Notes: generated from the sequence alone by a model not told the origin. A stretch of 64,000 bases of DNA from Pandoraea bronchicola (GCF_902459805.1 NZ_CABPST010000015.1:83079-147078); one strand, 5' to 3'. Positions 11,125 through 19,476 are shown, counted from the stretch's first letter. Numbers and translations are program-made.

Positions 11125-11239
11125 GCCCGAATCCTCGCTGATAGTTGATCGTTCCCGGCAAATTCGCCAGTGGCGAGCCCGTTGCCGGAAACATGCACCT
11201 CGCCGGTTTTGGCGTTGTGCTGGCTTCCCGAGTCGCTAA

Positions 11240-11276
11240 GACGAATGGGCAGTTCGGAAACCCTCAACTATTTTTC
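11240..11276 (-). promoter_or_regulatory. Candidate ECF-sigma promoter of the adhesin gene (copy A)
   Basis: On the minus strand the block GAAAAATAGTTGAGGG (11276-11261) is followed after 17 nt by CGTC (11243-11240). The same 16-bp block with CGTC at exactly the same distance occurs before the anti-sigma gene (12490-12454). CGTC is a common -10 element of ECF sigma factors. Transcription would start near 11233, about 110 nt before the adhesin ATG. Assignment to the neighbouring sigma factor is inference. Confidence 0.6.
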
Positions 11277-11368
11277 CGATCATCGATACCTGCGAAATGC
11301 CACCGTTCAATCGATCAGCACTCCGCAATACACGAAGCCGGATTGCAGCACTTGCGCACGCGAGACCG

Positions 11369-12364
11369 TCAGCTCAGAATCAGCAGACCTCCCGGCAAGG
11401 ACCTGGCATTCAGATCGAATGTGCTCTCCAGTTGCGACAATGCCGCGTCGAGTGAAGCGATGCGAAAGCGGCCCGTCACACGCTGATTCCGGGCCGCGTC
11501 ATTCACGAGAACGACGCGCCCCGAACGATAGCGATTGATCTCGGCGACAACATCGACAAGGCGAATCTGGTCGAACACCAGTTCACCACGACGCCATGCG
11601 GCCACGGCATGCGCGTTCACGTTGCCGACATCGCTTAGCACATGGTCGTTGTAGGCCACCTGCTGGCGGGCCTGCAGGGAACGTTTGCCGGATGGATGCG
11701 AGACCTGGACCGAGCCATCGATGCACGTGACGCAGGCTTTGCCATCGAGATAACGCACTTCGAAGCGTCCGCCGTGCGCGCGGGCGCTGCCCACGCCAGC
11801 AGACACCGTGAACGCCTGAGCCTCGCCCCCGAGATCGACAGCGGCCTCGCCGGAGAGCAGCGTCATGCTCACGGTCCTGCCGTTCTTCACGCTTTGCCGG
11901 ATGCTGGTCTGCGTGTTGAGGGTGACGACAGTCTGTGCCGCCAGCGTCAGCGTGCGTTGCTCGCCGACGGCCGTGCGCTCGTCGGCGCCCCATGCGTCCG
12001 GCATGGTGCGCCGGAGCACATCCGGATAGAAACCAGCGACGGCTGCCGCCGCGCCCACCGTCAGTGCGCCACCGATGAACGCCCGGCGTCCGGCCGAGCG
12101 ATACCGCCCCGCTGGACGGACCGGCGCCGGCATCGAATCCGGATGCCGTGCGACATACTGGGCGCTTGCCGTGTGCAACGTCGCCCAGCGGCGCTTCACC
12201 TCGTTGAACGCGAGCGTGTGATCGGCGCTCGTGTCGAGCCAGCGCCGAAAGGCGTGCGCATCGACTTCGGTCACGTCACCGGAATCCAGCAGCCGCAACC
12301 AGACGCGCGCCTGCCGTTGCAGGTCGTCCGAAGAGGAAGCCGGATAAGTGTCGCGTGTATTCAT
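11369..12364 (-). CDS. FecR-family anti-sigma factor (VreR-like)
   Basis: Inner-membrane sigma regulator of a cell-surface-signalling system, 331 aa from the ATG at 12364. An in-frame start 39 codons further upstream gives sequence foreign to the family, so it was not used. Residues about 12-62 form the cytoplasmic DUF4880-like domain that binds the sigma factor (WLRLLDSG, FRRWLDTSADH). A single transmembrane segment lies near residues 94-112. The periplasmic FecR domain (LTLAAQTVVTLNTQTSI, LLSGEAAVDL) runs to about 240, and a short C-terminal STN-like domain follows (VTGRFRIASLDAAL). It lies 117 bp after the sigma gene and about 245 bp before the adhesin, and has its own candidate ECF promoter upstream. 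Confidence 0.9.
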   Translation of the reverse strand: MNTRDTYPASSSDDLQRQARVWLRLLDSGDVTEVDAHAFRRWLDTSADHTLAFNEVKRRWATLHTASAQYVARHPDSMPAPVRPAGRYRSAGRRAFIGGALTVGAAAAVAGFYPDVLRRTMPDAWGADERTAVGEQRTLTLAAQTVVTLNTQTSIRQSVKNGRTVSMTLLSGEAAVDLGGEAQAFTVSAGVGSARAHGGRFEVRYLDGKACVTCIDGSVQVSHPSGKRSLQARQQVAYNDHVLSDVGNVNAHAVAAWRRGELVFDQIRLVDVVAEINRYRSGRVVLVNDAARNQRVTGRFRIASLDAALSQLESTFDLNARSLPGGLLILS

Positions 12365-12453
12365 TGCATCAAAATGGGAACCCTGCCAAAGGCAGGCAAT
12401 CAAGCGGTATCGATATCGCGGAACCGCGCATCTTCGGATGCCGCCAGTGCATG

Positions 12454-12490
12454 GACGAACGGCATCGCACAAATCCCTCAACTATTTTTC
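12454..12490 (-). promoter_or_regulatory. Candidate ECF-sigma promoter of the anti-sigma gene (copy B)
   Basis: Second copy of GAAAAATAGTTGAGGG (12490-12475) with CGTC 17 nt downstream (12457-12454). It overlaps the stop codon of the sigma gene, and transcription from it would give a leader of about 80 nt to the anti-sigma ATG at 12364. The exact match and equal spacing with the copy before the adhesin are direct observations. Promoter activity is inference. Confidence 0.55.
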
Positions 12491-12994
12491 GACTTTCAGT
12501 TTCTCATCCAGATAATCGTGCGCACGGCGCAACTCGTTCTCGACAACGCGCAGCGACACCCCCAAGCGCTCCGCCACGGCTTTTTGAGGCAACCCTTCCC
12601 ATCTGACCAGCAGCAGTACTTGACGGCGCCGCTCAGGCATGCGCTCCATCAAATGCAGGACGGCTTCGAGTTCGGAGCGGTCTTCCGCAACGCGCGCCGG
12701 GCCTGGCGCCGTGTCGGACAGATGAATCAACGCATCCACCTCGTCGAATGAGAGCGAGCGACTATGCTTGCGCTGCGCATCGAGCGCGATGTTGACGGCC
12801 ACTCGCACCAGATAGCTGCCCGGGCTCTGCACCGCCTCGGCCGCTCCCCGTTCCTGCGTTTGCAACTTGACCCAGGCGTCGTGCAAGGCGTCGCCCGCCA
12901 GATCGCTATTGCCGAGCAGGCGCGTGAGACGGCGCTTCAGGTTGTGGTAGTGCCGGGTGAGGTACTCGGGCAGTGGTCCGACGTTCTCCGTCAT
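12482..12994 (-). CDS. ECF sigma factor, FecI/VreI type
   Basis: Extracytoplasmic-function sigma factor of 170 aa. Region 2 lies near residues 10-45 (LLGNSDLAGDALHDAWVKLQ). Region 4 lies near 108-165, with the helix-turn-helix PQKAVAERLGVSLRVVENEL. The ATG at 12994 is chosen because it overlaps the stop codon of the upstream STN-domain gene by one base (TGATG), typical of translational coupling. A start ten codons earlier would lie inside that gene. Directly upstream is the receptor-like protein and downstream the FecR protein, the standard order of cell-surface-signalling operons. It probably drives the adhesin gene and its own anti-sigma gene. Confidence 0.92.
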   Translation of the reverse strand: MTENVGPLPEYLTRHYHNLKRRLTRLLGNSDLAGDALHDAWVKLQTQERGAAEAVQSPGSYLVRVAVNIALDAQRKHSRSLSFDEVDALIHLSDTAPGPARVAEDRSELEAVLHLMERMPERRRQVLLLVRWEGLPQKAVAERLGVSLRVVENELRRAHDYLDEKLKVEK

Positions 12995-13767
12995 CAATGA
13001 CCATCCTTGCCCGGCGACCGGCACACGGCAGACGTATCGGGGCGGCGCGGGTCGCGTGGCAGCAACACCATCGTCAGCGGTTGAGCCAGATCCCGGGGCG
13101 GCGCGCCGTCGACGTGAACACTCGCCAGCACACGCAGCACGGCCGCGTCACGGCGCCGCTCACCGGTCGATGTCAGTAGACGCGCCTGGCGCAGAGCGCC
13201 GGTCGCGTCGATCTCGAAACGCAGCAGCGTTCGGTATTGGCCCGGCCGGGTGAGCGCATCGGCACAAAGGGCAGCCCAGACACCTGCCTGTACACGGCCG
13301 GCGTAGACACTGGCGGGTGCGTCGTCGCCCGGCGGTAGCGGGCCGGTTGTCGAGGCTTTGAGCACGAACGCTTCGGCGGGACCCGAGCGTGCTTGCTGGA
13401 GGACGAGCCCCGTACCGGCCAGCAGGCGCTCCAGCGCGGTGTCGGCCGGGAAGTCGCCGCGCACGGGCGACGAGGTGAGGCCGGCCACCTGAGCACTGCT
13501 AAAGAGAGCGGGACGGCCGGAGATCATGGCGTAACGTTGCAAAGCATCGGCCAGTGGCTGCGCAGGGATATCGAAGAAAAACGACTTGGGCTCGGCACCG
13601 GGCCCCGGCGTCTGTTGCGCGGGTATCGCTGGCACCGTGGGCCGTGCGGACTCGCCGTCAGAACCGGCGAGGGCATCGGCTGGCGTACCTCGTGCGGGCG
13701 ACACCCCCGCGCTTAGCACCAGTACTAGCACCCCATATCGGCTCAAACCAAGCAAGTACAGACGCAA
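12994..13767 (-). CDS. STN plus TonB-C-like signalling protein without beta-barrel (VreA-like)
   Basis: Periplasmic signalling component of 257 aa. It starts at a TTG (13767) preceded by GGGAG at good spacing. The upstream in-frame GTG at 13851 has no ribosome-binding site and would add 28 residues that look unlike a signal peptide. From the TTG the protein begins with a signal peptide (LYLLGLSRYGVLVLVLSAG). An STN domain follows at about residues 62-115 (FDIPAQPLADALQRYAMISG), the domain that contacts FecR proteins in TonB receptors. A TonB C-terminal-like domain lies at about 155-235 (LLRFEIDATGAL). There is no receptor barrel. VreA of P. aeruginosa has this same unusual composition. The stop overlaps the sigma start. 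Confidence 0.8.
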   Translation of the reverse strand: MRLYLLGLSRYGVLVLVLSAGVSPARGTPADALAGSDGESARPTVPAIPAQQTPGPGAEPKSFFFDIPAQPLADALQRYAMISGRPALFSSAQVAGLTSSPVRGDFPADTALERLLAGTGLVLQQARSGPAEAFVLKASTTGPLPPGDDAPASVYAGRVQAGVWAALCADALTRPGQYRTLLRFEIDATGALRQARLLTSTGERRRDAAVLRVLASVHVDGAPPRDLAQPLTMVLLPRDPRRPDTSAVCRSPGKDGH

Positions 13768-14100
13768 GATGCATGCTCCCGGCTTCCGAAATGACAGCGC
13801 GTCAGGCCAGCCGCCGGCTTCGGCGCGCACCCCACGGCATGCGCCAGTCACCTATGCAGCACGCAACTCTGGAAAGTACGGATGATGACATCGGCGTGCG
13901 ACAATTTTGTTACAGCGTGCGACCGCCTTTCGGGGGAGGTCTGCGGCGGAGGCAGCACATATGCACTCGCGCCGACGATTGCGCGGTGAACTCCCCGGTT
14001 CAGGCGGGGATCGGCACGGCAATTACGAACGATTCCAGGCCGGCACGCTGCGCTTGCCTCAACGGTTCTAACCTGGCATTGCGTCGCAACCAGCGACACT

Positions 14101-14174
14101 ACGACGTAAAGTCGTGGAGGCTGATGACACCTCTGGTGACCATCAGCCTGAAGCCCGCCATGTGCGGGCTTTTT
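14101..14174 (+). ncRNA. Candidate small RNA: three hairpins ending in a rho-independent terminator
   Basis: Three structures follow one another. ACGAC/GTCGT closes a 5-nt loop (14101-14115). AGGCTGATG/CATCAGCCT (14118-14149) has an inner CACC/GGTG stem. AGCCCGC/GCGGGCT (14152-14170) is followed by five T. Only the plus strand gives a T tract, and no protein gene on that strand precedes it, so the terminator would end a non-coding transcript. The 5' end and promoter are not defined, and the family is not recognised. Confidence 0.45.
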
Positions 14175-14323
14175 CTATCGTTCAGGATGAACGATGCGCC
14201 GCTTGGCAGGCGCCAAAGCAACGGGTGGCGGGAGAGGGTGTACTTACGCACACTTATCACTTGAGTTCACCGCGGGACAATTTCTCAACGTTGATGCATC
14301 AAGGTGTACAGCGAGAACTCAAA

Positions 14324-14360
14324 GGACGGCCTGTTGCAGATCTTCTGCAATCAGCCGTCC
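14324..14360 (-). terminator. Long stem-loop after the aldehyde dehydrogenase gene, possible terminator
   Basis: GGACGGC and GCCGTCC flank TTGCAGA and TCTGCAA, with symmetrical 3-nt internal loops, giving a 37-nt near-perfect hairpin that starts 35 bp past the dehydrogenase stop. On the minus strand it is followed only by TTTGAG, a poor T tract, so a protein-binding site is an alternative. Confidence 0.45.
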
Positions 14361-14395
14361 TCGACAGGCATCAATATTGAGCTCGGAAACCCGCC

Positions 14396-15823
14396 TTATA
14401 ACGGTGTCTCTTCCAATTTTGACAGCGGAGGAACAGCACCTTCGTTGGCGAGCAATGCCCGCTTGCGCACATATCGCAGCAGACTGGTCGCGCCGTATCG
14501 AGATCCGCCCATGCCCGATTGCTTGAACGCCGTCTTTTCACCATCGAACATCATCACGCGCGGCAACTCGGTGTCGTTGATACTTACCCCGCCGGCCTCC
14601 ATTTTCAGAGCAAAATTCCCTGCGACATGAGAGTCAGGACCGAATACCGCACCAGACAACCCGAATTGACTGTCGTTCATCAGGCGTTCGGCTTCGTCCT
14701 CCGATGAGAACTTCATCACCGGCACGATCGGACCGAATGTTTCTTCCGTCATCAACGTCATTTCGTGACTCACACCGACCACAATGGTCGGATCAATCCA
14801 AACGGCACCGTCGACCGTCTGACTCTTGCCACCCGATACGATGCGGGCGCCTTTGGCCACGGCATCATCGAGTTGCGCATCGATGATCGCGCCCTGCCGC
14901 GAGAAGATCATCGGACCGTAGTGCCCACCATCCCCCGCCGCCAGACTACGCTTTAGTGTCGCAGCCTGGCGAACCATCGCCTCGACCAGCCGATCATGCA
15001 GCGAAGCGTGCGCGTAGACTCGTTCGATGGCGTAACACACCTGCCCCGAGTTGTAGAGTGCCGAGCGCAAGATGCTGGTGGCAGCGCGCTCCACATCCGC
15101 GCCCTCGAGCACGACCGCAGCATCCTTGCCCCCAAGCTCCAGAAACGCAGGAATGAACGCCTCAGCCGCCGCGACAGCGATTTTTCGTCCGGTCGGAATG
15201 CTGCCCGTAAACACTACCGCGTCGGCCTTGGCTACCAAAGCCTGCCCAGTACTGGCGCCGCCTTGAACCAGCTGCAGTATGTCTTTCAGTCCCGGAACAG
15301 CTTCAATTGTCTTGCGAAGCGGTTCTACGAATCGTGGCGTGACTTCGCTCGGTTTGATAATGACCGCCGCACCGGCCACCAACGCCGGAATCGCATCGAT
15401 AAACGAGAGAACCAGCGGGAAGTTCCACGGGCTGATGACACCTACGAGCGAATAGGGAACGTAAGTCACCTTGAAAACCACATCCGGGTGCGAGGCGACC
15501 TTGCGAAAGGGCGTCGCAAGCACCTCGGGCGCCGCCTCACAAAATCCATGGATGAAATGAATGACAGCGTCGAGTTCTTCCTCGGAGATACGCGTGCGGG
15601 CCGTATCGACCGACAGTGCAGCCACAATATCGGCCCCTTGCGTTTTCAGCGCATCGGCCCAAGCCATCAGAACTTGCGTGCGATACTCAAGACCACGTTC
15701 GGCCCATTGTCGCTGCGCCGCGCGCGCACGATCGGCCATTTTGCCGACTTCCTCAGCCGTTGCAGCGTAAAAGGAATAGTCATATTGTCCCGTCCGCGGA
15801 TTGCGAACTTCCATTGCTGACAT
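14396..15823 (-). CDS. NAD(P)+-dependent aldehyde dehydrogenase
   Basis: Oxidises an aldehyde to a carboxylic acid; 475 aa, normal for the family. The ATG at 15823 has GAGG at good spacing; the longer frame to 15913 lacks support. Visible family residues: PWNFP with Asn134, KPSE with Lys157 (cofactor site), the glutamate of ELGGK (Glu229), catalytic Cys263 in SGQVC, and EETFGP near the C-terminal third. The sequence resembles the aryl/coniferyl-aldehyde branch more than betaine aldehyde dehydrogenases, but the substrate cannot be read from it. It is transcribed alone, next to an AraC-type regulator on the same strand. The TPP-dependent enzyme further right could supply its aldehyde. Confidence 0.9.
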   Translation of the reverse strand: MSAMEVRNPRTGQYDYSFYAATAEEVGKMADRARAAQRQWAERGLEYRTQVLMAWADALKTQGADIVAALSVDTARTRISEEELDAVIHFIHGFCEAAPEVLATPFRKVASHPDVVFKVTYVPYSLVGVISPWNFPLVLSFIDAIPALVAGAAVIIKPSEVTPRFVEPLRKTIEAVPGLKDILQLVQGGASTGQALVAKADAVVFTGSIPTGRKIAVAAAEAFIPAFLELGGKDAAVVLEGADVERAATSILRSALYNSGQVCYAIERVYAHASLHDRLVEAMVRQAATLKRSLAAGDGGHYGPMIFSRQGAIIDAQLDDAVAKGARIVSGGKSQTVDGAVWIDPTIVVGVSHEMTLMTEETFGPIVPVMKFSSEDEAERLMNDSQFGLSGAVFGPDSHVAGNFALKMEAGGVSINDTELPRVMMFDGEKTAFKQSGMGGSRYGATSLLRYVRKRALLANEGAVPPLSKLEETPL

Positions 15824-16087
15824 GATCGCCTCATTTAAGCAAATTTCAGAAGAAGCATGCTCGGCGCGAAGCTCTCGGCATCGGCACGGCAAACCTTCCT
15901 TTAATCGTAACAAGGCAATCAGCAGGTAAAAAACAAGGGAGATGGCGAAGGGACCGATTTCCTATTTCTAAGTGCGTGAGTCGAATACTTCGCATTGCCG
16001 ATGCGATCGGTGACCGCGCGCCGCTCATGCGCCAATGTCGTATTCTCTTCTGTGCCAATTAGATTGCTTTTCGCAGAGGCAACGTCG
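15824..16087. other. Intergenic gap upstream of the aldehyde dehydrogenase
   Basis: 264 bp with no gene that I can support. It must hold the dehydrogenase promoter unless the gene is co-transcribed with the regulator. No clear -35/-10 pair or dyad stands out. Confidence 0.4.
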
Positions 16088-17227
16088 TTAGCCGATGGGG
16101 CGCTCGGGAACGTTGTCTTCGTCTGAAACCTCCCGGACAGAAGTGGTGCCCTCCGAGCCGTTGAGACGGCGAGCGTCCTTGGGAGAGAAGCCGAAAAAAT
16201 CGCGAAACGAGGTGGTGAAACTCGTCTGATGCTGATAACCCACTGCCAACGCTACCTGTCCGACCGGTAAGCGCTCTTGCACCAGCAATCTGAGGGCTTC
16301 ATGCATACGGCACCGTTGGCTGTATTCGAAAATCGTTACCCCGTAAAGGAACTTGAAGCCACGCTTCAGTTTGGAAGCATTTGTCCCTACGGCGCGCGCC
16401 AACTCAGGAATCGTCATCGTCTTCTGAAGATCAGCCACGATAAGCTCGCGTGCGCGTCCGATCAGGCGCAAATCGCGTGACGACAATATCTCGCCTGACT
16501 GGCTCACGTCGAGGCTGCCAACCCACATTCCGATACTCGCGCAGAGGATTTCTGCGCACTTCGCTTCCACGTAAATCAACTCCCGAACACCGTGATAGGG
16601 ACTCGCCAGCAAATGCTCCACGACATGGAGCGCTTCCATGCTCAACCGCATTTGAGAGTGATAGATCTGGTCGCTGGTCACCGAAGCAAGTTTCGATCGA
16701 ATGCCGTCGGCTTCCTCTCCTAACGAACGTAAGACCTTATCGAAGTATTTACGCGACACGTACATACCAATCGCACGCCAGACACCCGCAGCGCACGTGA
16801 CCTGATATCGCAAATCAGCGCCCTGATAGCAAATCATCAGGTTGGGCGCGCTCACATGAACGTGTCCCGTCTCGCTGAGATCCACTTCCGCCGGTCCGGA
16901 TACGAGATAGTGGAACTCCACAAACCCCTCCGGCGGGACCATTTCCGAACGGGCGTGAGCATAGTGGCAATCCGACACCACGATAAATATCTCGTCCCGC
17001 ACGCAAATCATCTTCCAGGTGCCCTCCTCGGCCTCCCCTGGCACCTGCACGGTACGGCCATAGAGACCCAATTCAGGCGCAACCACACAATCAGAGGCCG
17101 CCCGCACCCGATGAAACGCTTCCGTCAAGCGGGAACCCGTGCCAGCAAGCGCCGTACGAAACAACCCTGAGCTCGGCGATGTCGCAATGGCCTCGGGGGG
17201 GGAAACAGATATCTGTACGTGAGTCAT
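16088..17227 (-). CDS. AraC-family transcriptional regulator
   Basis: DNA-binding regulator of 379 aa. The ATG at 17227 follows AGGGA and starts MTHVQISV; the longer frame to 17365 is not needed. Residues 1-250 are a ligand-binding or dimerisation part of the AraC/XylS-like type. The C-terminal hundred residues hold two helix-turn-helix motifs (MTIPELARAVGTNASKLKRGF and VGQVALAVGYQHQTSFTTSF, followed by FFGFSPKDARR). The gene is divergent from ubiD/ubiX-like genes, 294 bp apart, and precedes the aldehyde dehydrogenase, so it is the natural candidate activator of the catabolic block. The inducer is unknown. Confidence 0.9.
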   Translation of the reverse strand: MTHVQISVSPPEAIATSPSSGLFRTALAGTGSRLTEAFHRVRAASDCVVAPELGLYGRTVQVPGEAEEGTWKMICVRDEIFIVVSDCHYAHARSEMVPPEGFVEFHYLVSGPAEVDLSETGHVHVSAPNLMICYQGADLRYQVTCAAGVWRAIGMYVSRKYFDKVLRSLGEEADGIRSKLASVTSDQIYHSQMRLSMEALHVVEHLLASPYHGVRELIYVEAKCAEILCASIGMWVGSLDVSQSGEILSSRDLRLIGRARELIVADLQKTMTIPELARAVGTNASKLKRGFKFLYGVTIFEYSQRCRMHEALRLLVQERLPVGQVALAVGYQHQTSFTTSFRDFFGFSPKDARRLNGSEGTTSVREVSDEDNVPERPIG

Positions 17228-17463
17228 AGGTCCCTGCCAGTCCGTAACACGTTCACCAATTATAGAAGGGGCTATTGGCAGATCGATACTCTGGTTCCCC
17301 CCAGATTCCCTCGAATTCGATTGCCGGAATCGTAAAAAAATCGCGATCCCTAACTCTGCACACACATCCCCAACATCCCCTCTCCTGCCCTGCGATATAT
17401 CTCAGACGTGCCTCGAACAAGCGCAATACGGTTCGGCATACCCCCTGTCTTCAGACGAATGGC

Positions 17464-17490
17464 TGCCAGCAGCGCGCCAGTGCGCTGGCA
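17464..17490. promoter_or_regulatory. Inverted repeat upstream of the UbiD-family gene
   Basis: TGCCAGC (17464-17470) and GCTGGCA (17484-17490) are perfect inverted arms about 30 bp before the UbiD start, in the 294-bp gap divergent from the AraC gene. It could be an operator or a leader hairpin. Nothing else is recognisable in that gap. Confidence 0.35.
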
Positions 17491-17521
17491 ACCGTTTCCA
17501 TAACGCTATTGAGGCTTTTGC

Positions 17522-18868
17522 ATGAGACACTTCCTCGCCAGGCTGCACTCACGCGGCGAACTTCTGACCGTCGAACGCGAGGTGGATCCGCGCTTCGAAG
17601 CCGCAGCGGTGGCCCGTCGCCTCCAAACGGTTACCAACCGGCCGGTTCTATTCAAACGGGTACTAGGCTCGGCGATGCCGGTAGTGATGAATCTGTACAG
17701 CGATCATCAGCGGCTTCGCGAGATCATTCGATGCGCCGAGGACGAAACGTTTTGCGCGCGTCTCGACAAGGAGATCACGCTTGCCTCAACGCTGGAGAAA
17801 TCCGTCGAATTCGTGACGCAACCCGACGACTGGGAAACGGGCAAGCTCTCGGACCTCCCGATTCTCACGTACCACGAACGCGACGGCGCGCCTTACATCA
17901 CCTCTGGGCTATTCCTGGCCAAAGACCCGAACACCGGCATTCCGAATCTATCGTTTCATCGTTCGATGGTCATATCCGACACCGAGCTGCGCGTCAGACT
18001 CGGTAGCTCACACGATCTTGCCCGCTACCAGCACGCCGCCGAGGCACGCGGCGAAGCATTGGAAGCCGCCATTCTGATCAGCGCAGCCCCCGAACTCTTT
18101 ATGGCGGCATGCGTATCGTTACCCCCCGATGGCGACGAGATCGCACTGGCGTCGGCGATGCGGGGTGGGCCAATCGCCATGCGGCGCGGACACTCGATCA
18201 GCCTCGACGTGCCCGTCGCGGCAGACATCGTGATCGAAGGTCGCATCCTGCCCAACGTGAGACGCCCGGAAGGCCCGTTCGGTGAGTTCATGGGTTACTA
18301 CGTCGACGTCGGCGACAACCACGTTTTTGAAGTCACTCATGTGGGCTGGCGCAGGAACGCGGTGTTCCATGGTCTGATATGCGGCTCGAACGAGGACCTC
18401 AGGCCATTGGAAGCGGCCACCGCTGCGCGGATCTACAAATCGGTCGCCTCGCAAGTTCGGGGCGTCATTGACGTGTCATGCCAGCCGACAGTAATGAACA
18501 CGATCATCAAGATCGACAAGCAATATGACGGGCATGCACAACACGTTCTATTGGCGGCCATGGGTGCACACCTCGATTACAGCAAGCTGTGTATCGTCGT
18601 CGATAAGGACATTGACATCTACAACCTCGACGAGGTCATATGGGCTTTTCTCACCCGAGGACGGGCAGACACCCGTACATTGGTTCTTCCCAACGTGCCG
18701 GGTTTCTATCGCGACCCGCATAAGGACCACTGGGGACGGCTTGCCATTGACGCCACGAAACCGTGGGGACGTGAGGCCGAGTTCGAACGCAAGTCAATTC
18801 CCGGTACGACAACGCTCGATCTGCTCGATTACTTGCCGCAATTGGCCGGCGAAGGGCTGGCGCAATGA
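17522..18868 (+). CDS. UbiD-family (prenylated-FMN-dependent) decarboxylase
   Basis: Reversible non-oxidative decarboxylase of aromatic, heteroaromatic or unsaturated acids that needs prenylated FMN; cytoplasmic, 448 aa. GAGG lies at good spacing before the ATG. Family signatures: the PEGPFGEFMGYY stretch carrying the two active-site glutamates, the upstream metal/flavin-binding region (NLSFHRSMV), and the C-terminal KDIDIYNLDEV with WGREAEFERKSIPG. It overlaps the UbiX-type gene by four bases (ATGA), so the enzyme and the supplier of its cofactor are made together. Sequence alone cannot distinguish ubiquinone-type from catabolic function. The stand-alone pair beside an AraC regulator favours a catabolic role. 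Confidence 0.92.
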   Translation: MRHFLARLHSRGELLTVEREVDPRFEAAAVARRLQTVTNRPVLFKRVLGSAMPVVMNLYSDHQRLREIIRCAEDETFCARLDKEITLASTLEKSVEFVTQPDDWETGKLSDLPILTYHERDGAPYITSGLFLAKDPNTGIPNLSFHRSMVISDTELRVRLGSSHDLARYQHAAEARGEALEAAILISAAPELFMAACVSLPPDGDEIALASAMRGGPIAMRRGHSISLDVPVAADIVIEGRILPNVRRPEGPFGEFMGYYVDVGDNHVFEVTHVGWRRNAVFHGLICGSNEDLRPLEAATAARIYKSVASQVRGVIDVSCQPTVMNTIIKIDKQYDGHAQHVLLAAMGAHLDYSKLCIVVDKDIDIYNLDEVIWAFLTRGRADTRTLVLPNVPGFYRDPHKDHWGRLAIDATKPWGREAEFERKSIPGTTTLDLLDYLPQLAGEGLAQ

Positions 18869-19437
18869 CACGCAGAATCGTTGTTGCGATAACCGGCGCC
18901 ACTGGCGCCATCTATGGCGTACGCCTACTCGCCGCGCTGCGTGAGAGAGAGGTCGAATCGCATCTGGTGGTCTCTCGTGCCGGATGGATGACACTGCATG
19001 ACGAGATGAATCTCAGCAAAGCGGACATGAAGCATGCCGCGAGCGTCATGCACGATATCAACGACGTCGGCGCAACGCTTGCAAGCGGATCTTTCGTACA
19101 CGACGGCATGGCCATCGCACCGTGTTCGATGAAAACACTGGCGGCCGTTGCTCATGGCTTCGACGATAACCTGATCACGCGCGCCGCAGATGTGACATTA
19201 AAGGAACGGCGCAAGCTCCTGATGCTCGCGCGCGAAACGCCACTAACGCTGGCACATCTGCAGAACATGACGATGATCACACAGATGGGGGGAGTGGTGA
19301 TGCCGCCTTTGCCCGCGTTCTACGCGAAGCCAAGAACGGTGGAGGATATGGTCGGGTACACGGTCAACCGAATGCTGGACCAGTTTGGTCTCAACGCCGA
19401 AGACGCCTACTCCCGCTGGAACGGATTCACTCGCTAG
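18865..19437 (+). CDS. UbiX-family flavin prenyltransferase
   Basis: Makes prenylated FMN by joining a dimethylallyl group to FMN, the cofactor of the preceding decarboxylase; 190 aa. Near the N-terminus is the flavin-binding VAITGATGAIYGVRLL, then APCSMKTLAAVAHG and the C-terminal MGGVVMPPLPAFY, all typical of UbiX/Pad1. The start codon overlaps the decarboxylase stop (ATGA). A strong hairpin follows the stop at once. Confidence 0.93.
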   Translation: MTRRIVVAITGATGAIYGVRLLAALREREVESHLVVSRAGWMTLHDEMNLSKADMKHAASVMHDINDVGATLASGSFVHDGMAIAPCSMKTLAAVAHGFDDNLITRAADVTLKERRKLLMLARETPLTLAHLQNMTMITQMGGVVMPPLPAFYAKPRTVEDMVGYTVNRMLDQFGLNAEDAYSRWNGFTR

Positions 19438-19476
19438 AAAAAAACGCCGCCCGGCTAGTTTGGAAACCGGGCGGCG
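19438..19476 (-). terminator. Rho-independent terminator of the ABC-transporter operon
   Basis: A 10-bp stem CGCCGCCCGG/CCGGGCGGCG (19445-19454 and 19467-19476) is followed on the minus strand by seven T. It therefore ends the leftward transporter operon. It also lies right after the UbiX stop, but the plus strand has no T tract. Confidence 0.85.

Larger units (their letters stand above)
13768..14395. other. Intergenic region with hairpins, no supported protein gene
   Basis: 628 bp between the signalling operon and the aldehyde dehydrogenase gene. It should hold the promoter of the signalling operon, but I cannot point to a convincing one. It contains a run of three hairpins and a terminator on the plus strand (14101-14174) and a large stem-loop after the dehydrogenase gene (14324-14360). 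The open frames here give arginine- and cysteine-rich translations with no start signal and are not taken as genes. Confidence 0.6.

Noticed and set aside
9094-11148. 684-codon open frame on the plus strand
   Set aside because: It is the antisense of the adhesin gene; Arg/His-rich translation with no family, and the minus-strand frame has signal peptide and TPS domain.
11642-12751. 369-codon plus-strand frame
   Set aside because: Antisense to the FecR and sigma genes; no recognisable domain.
14041-14070. Third possible sigma-promoter copy (GTTGAGG on the minus strand) upstream of the STN-protein gene
   Set aside because: Only seven bases match the 16-bp block and CGTC is absent at 17 nt.
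13554-14264. 236-codon plus-strand frame
   Set aside because: Antisense to the start of the STN-protein gene and crosses the hairpin region; no start signal, no family.
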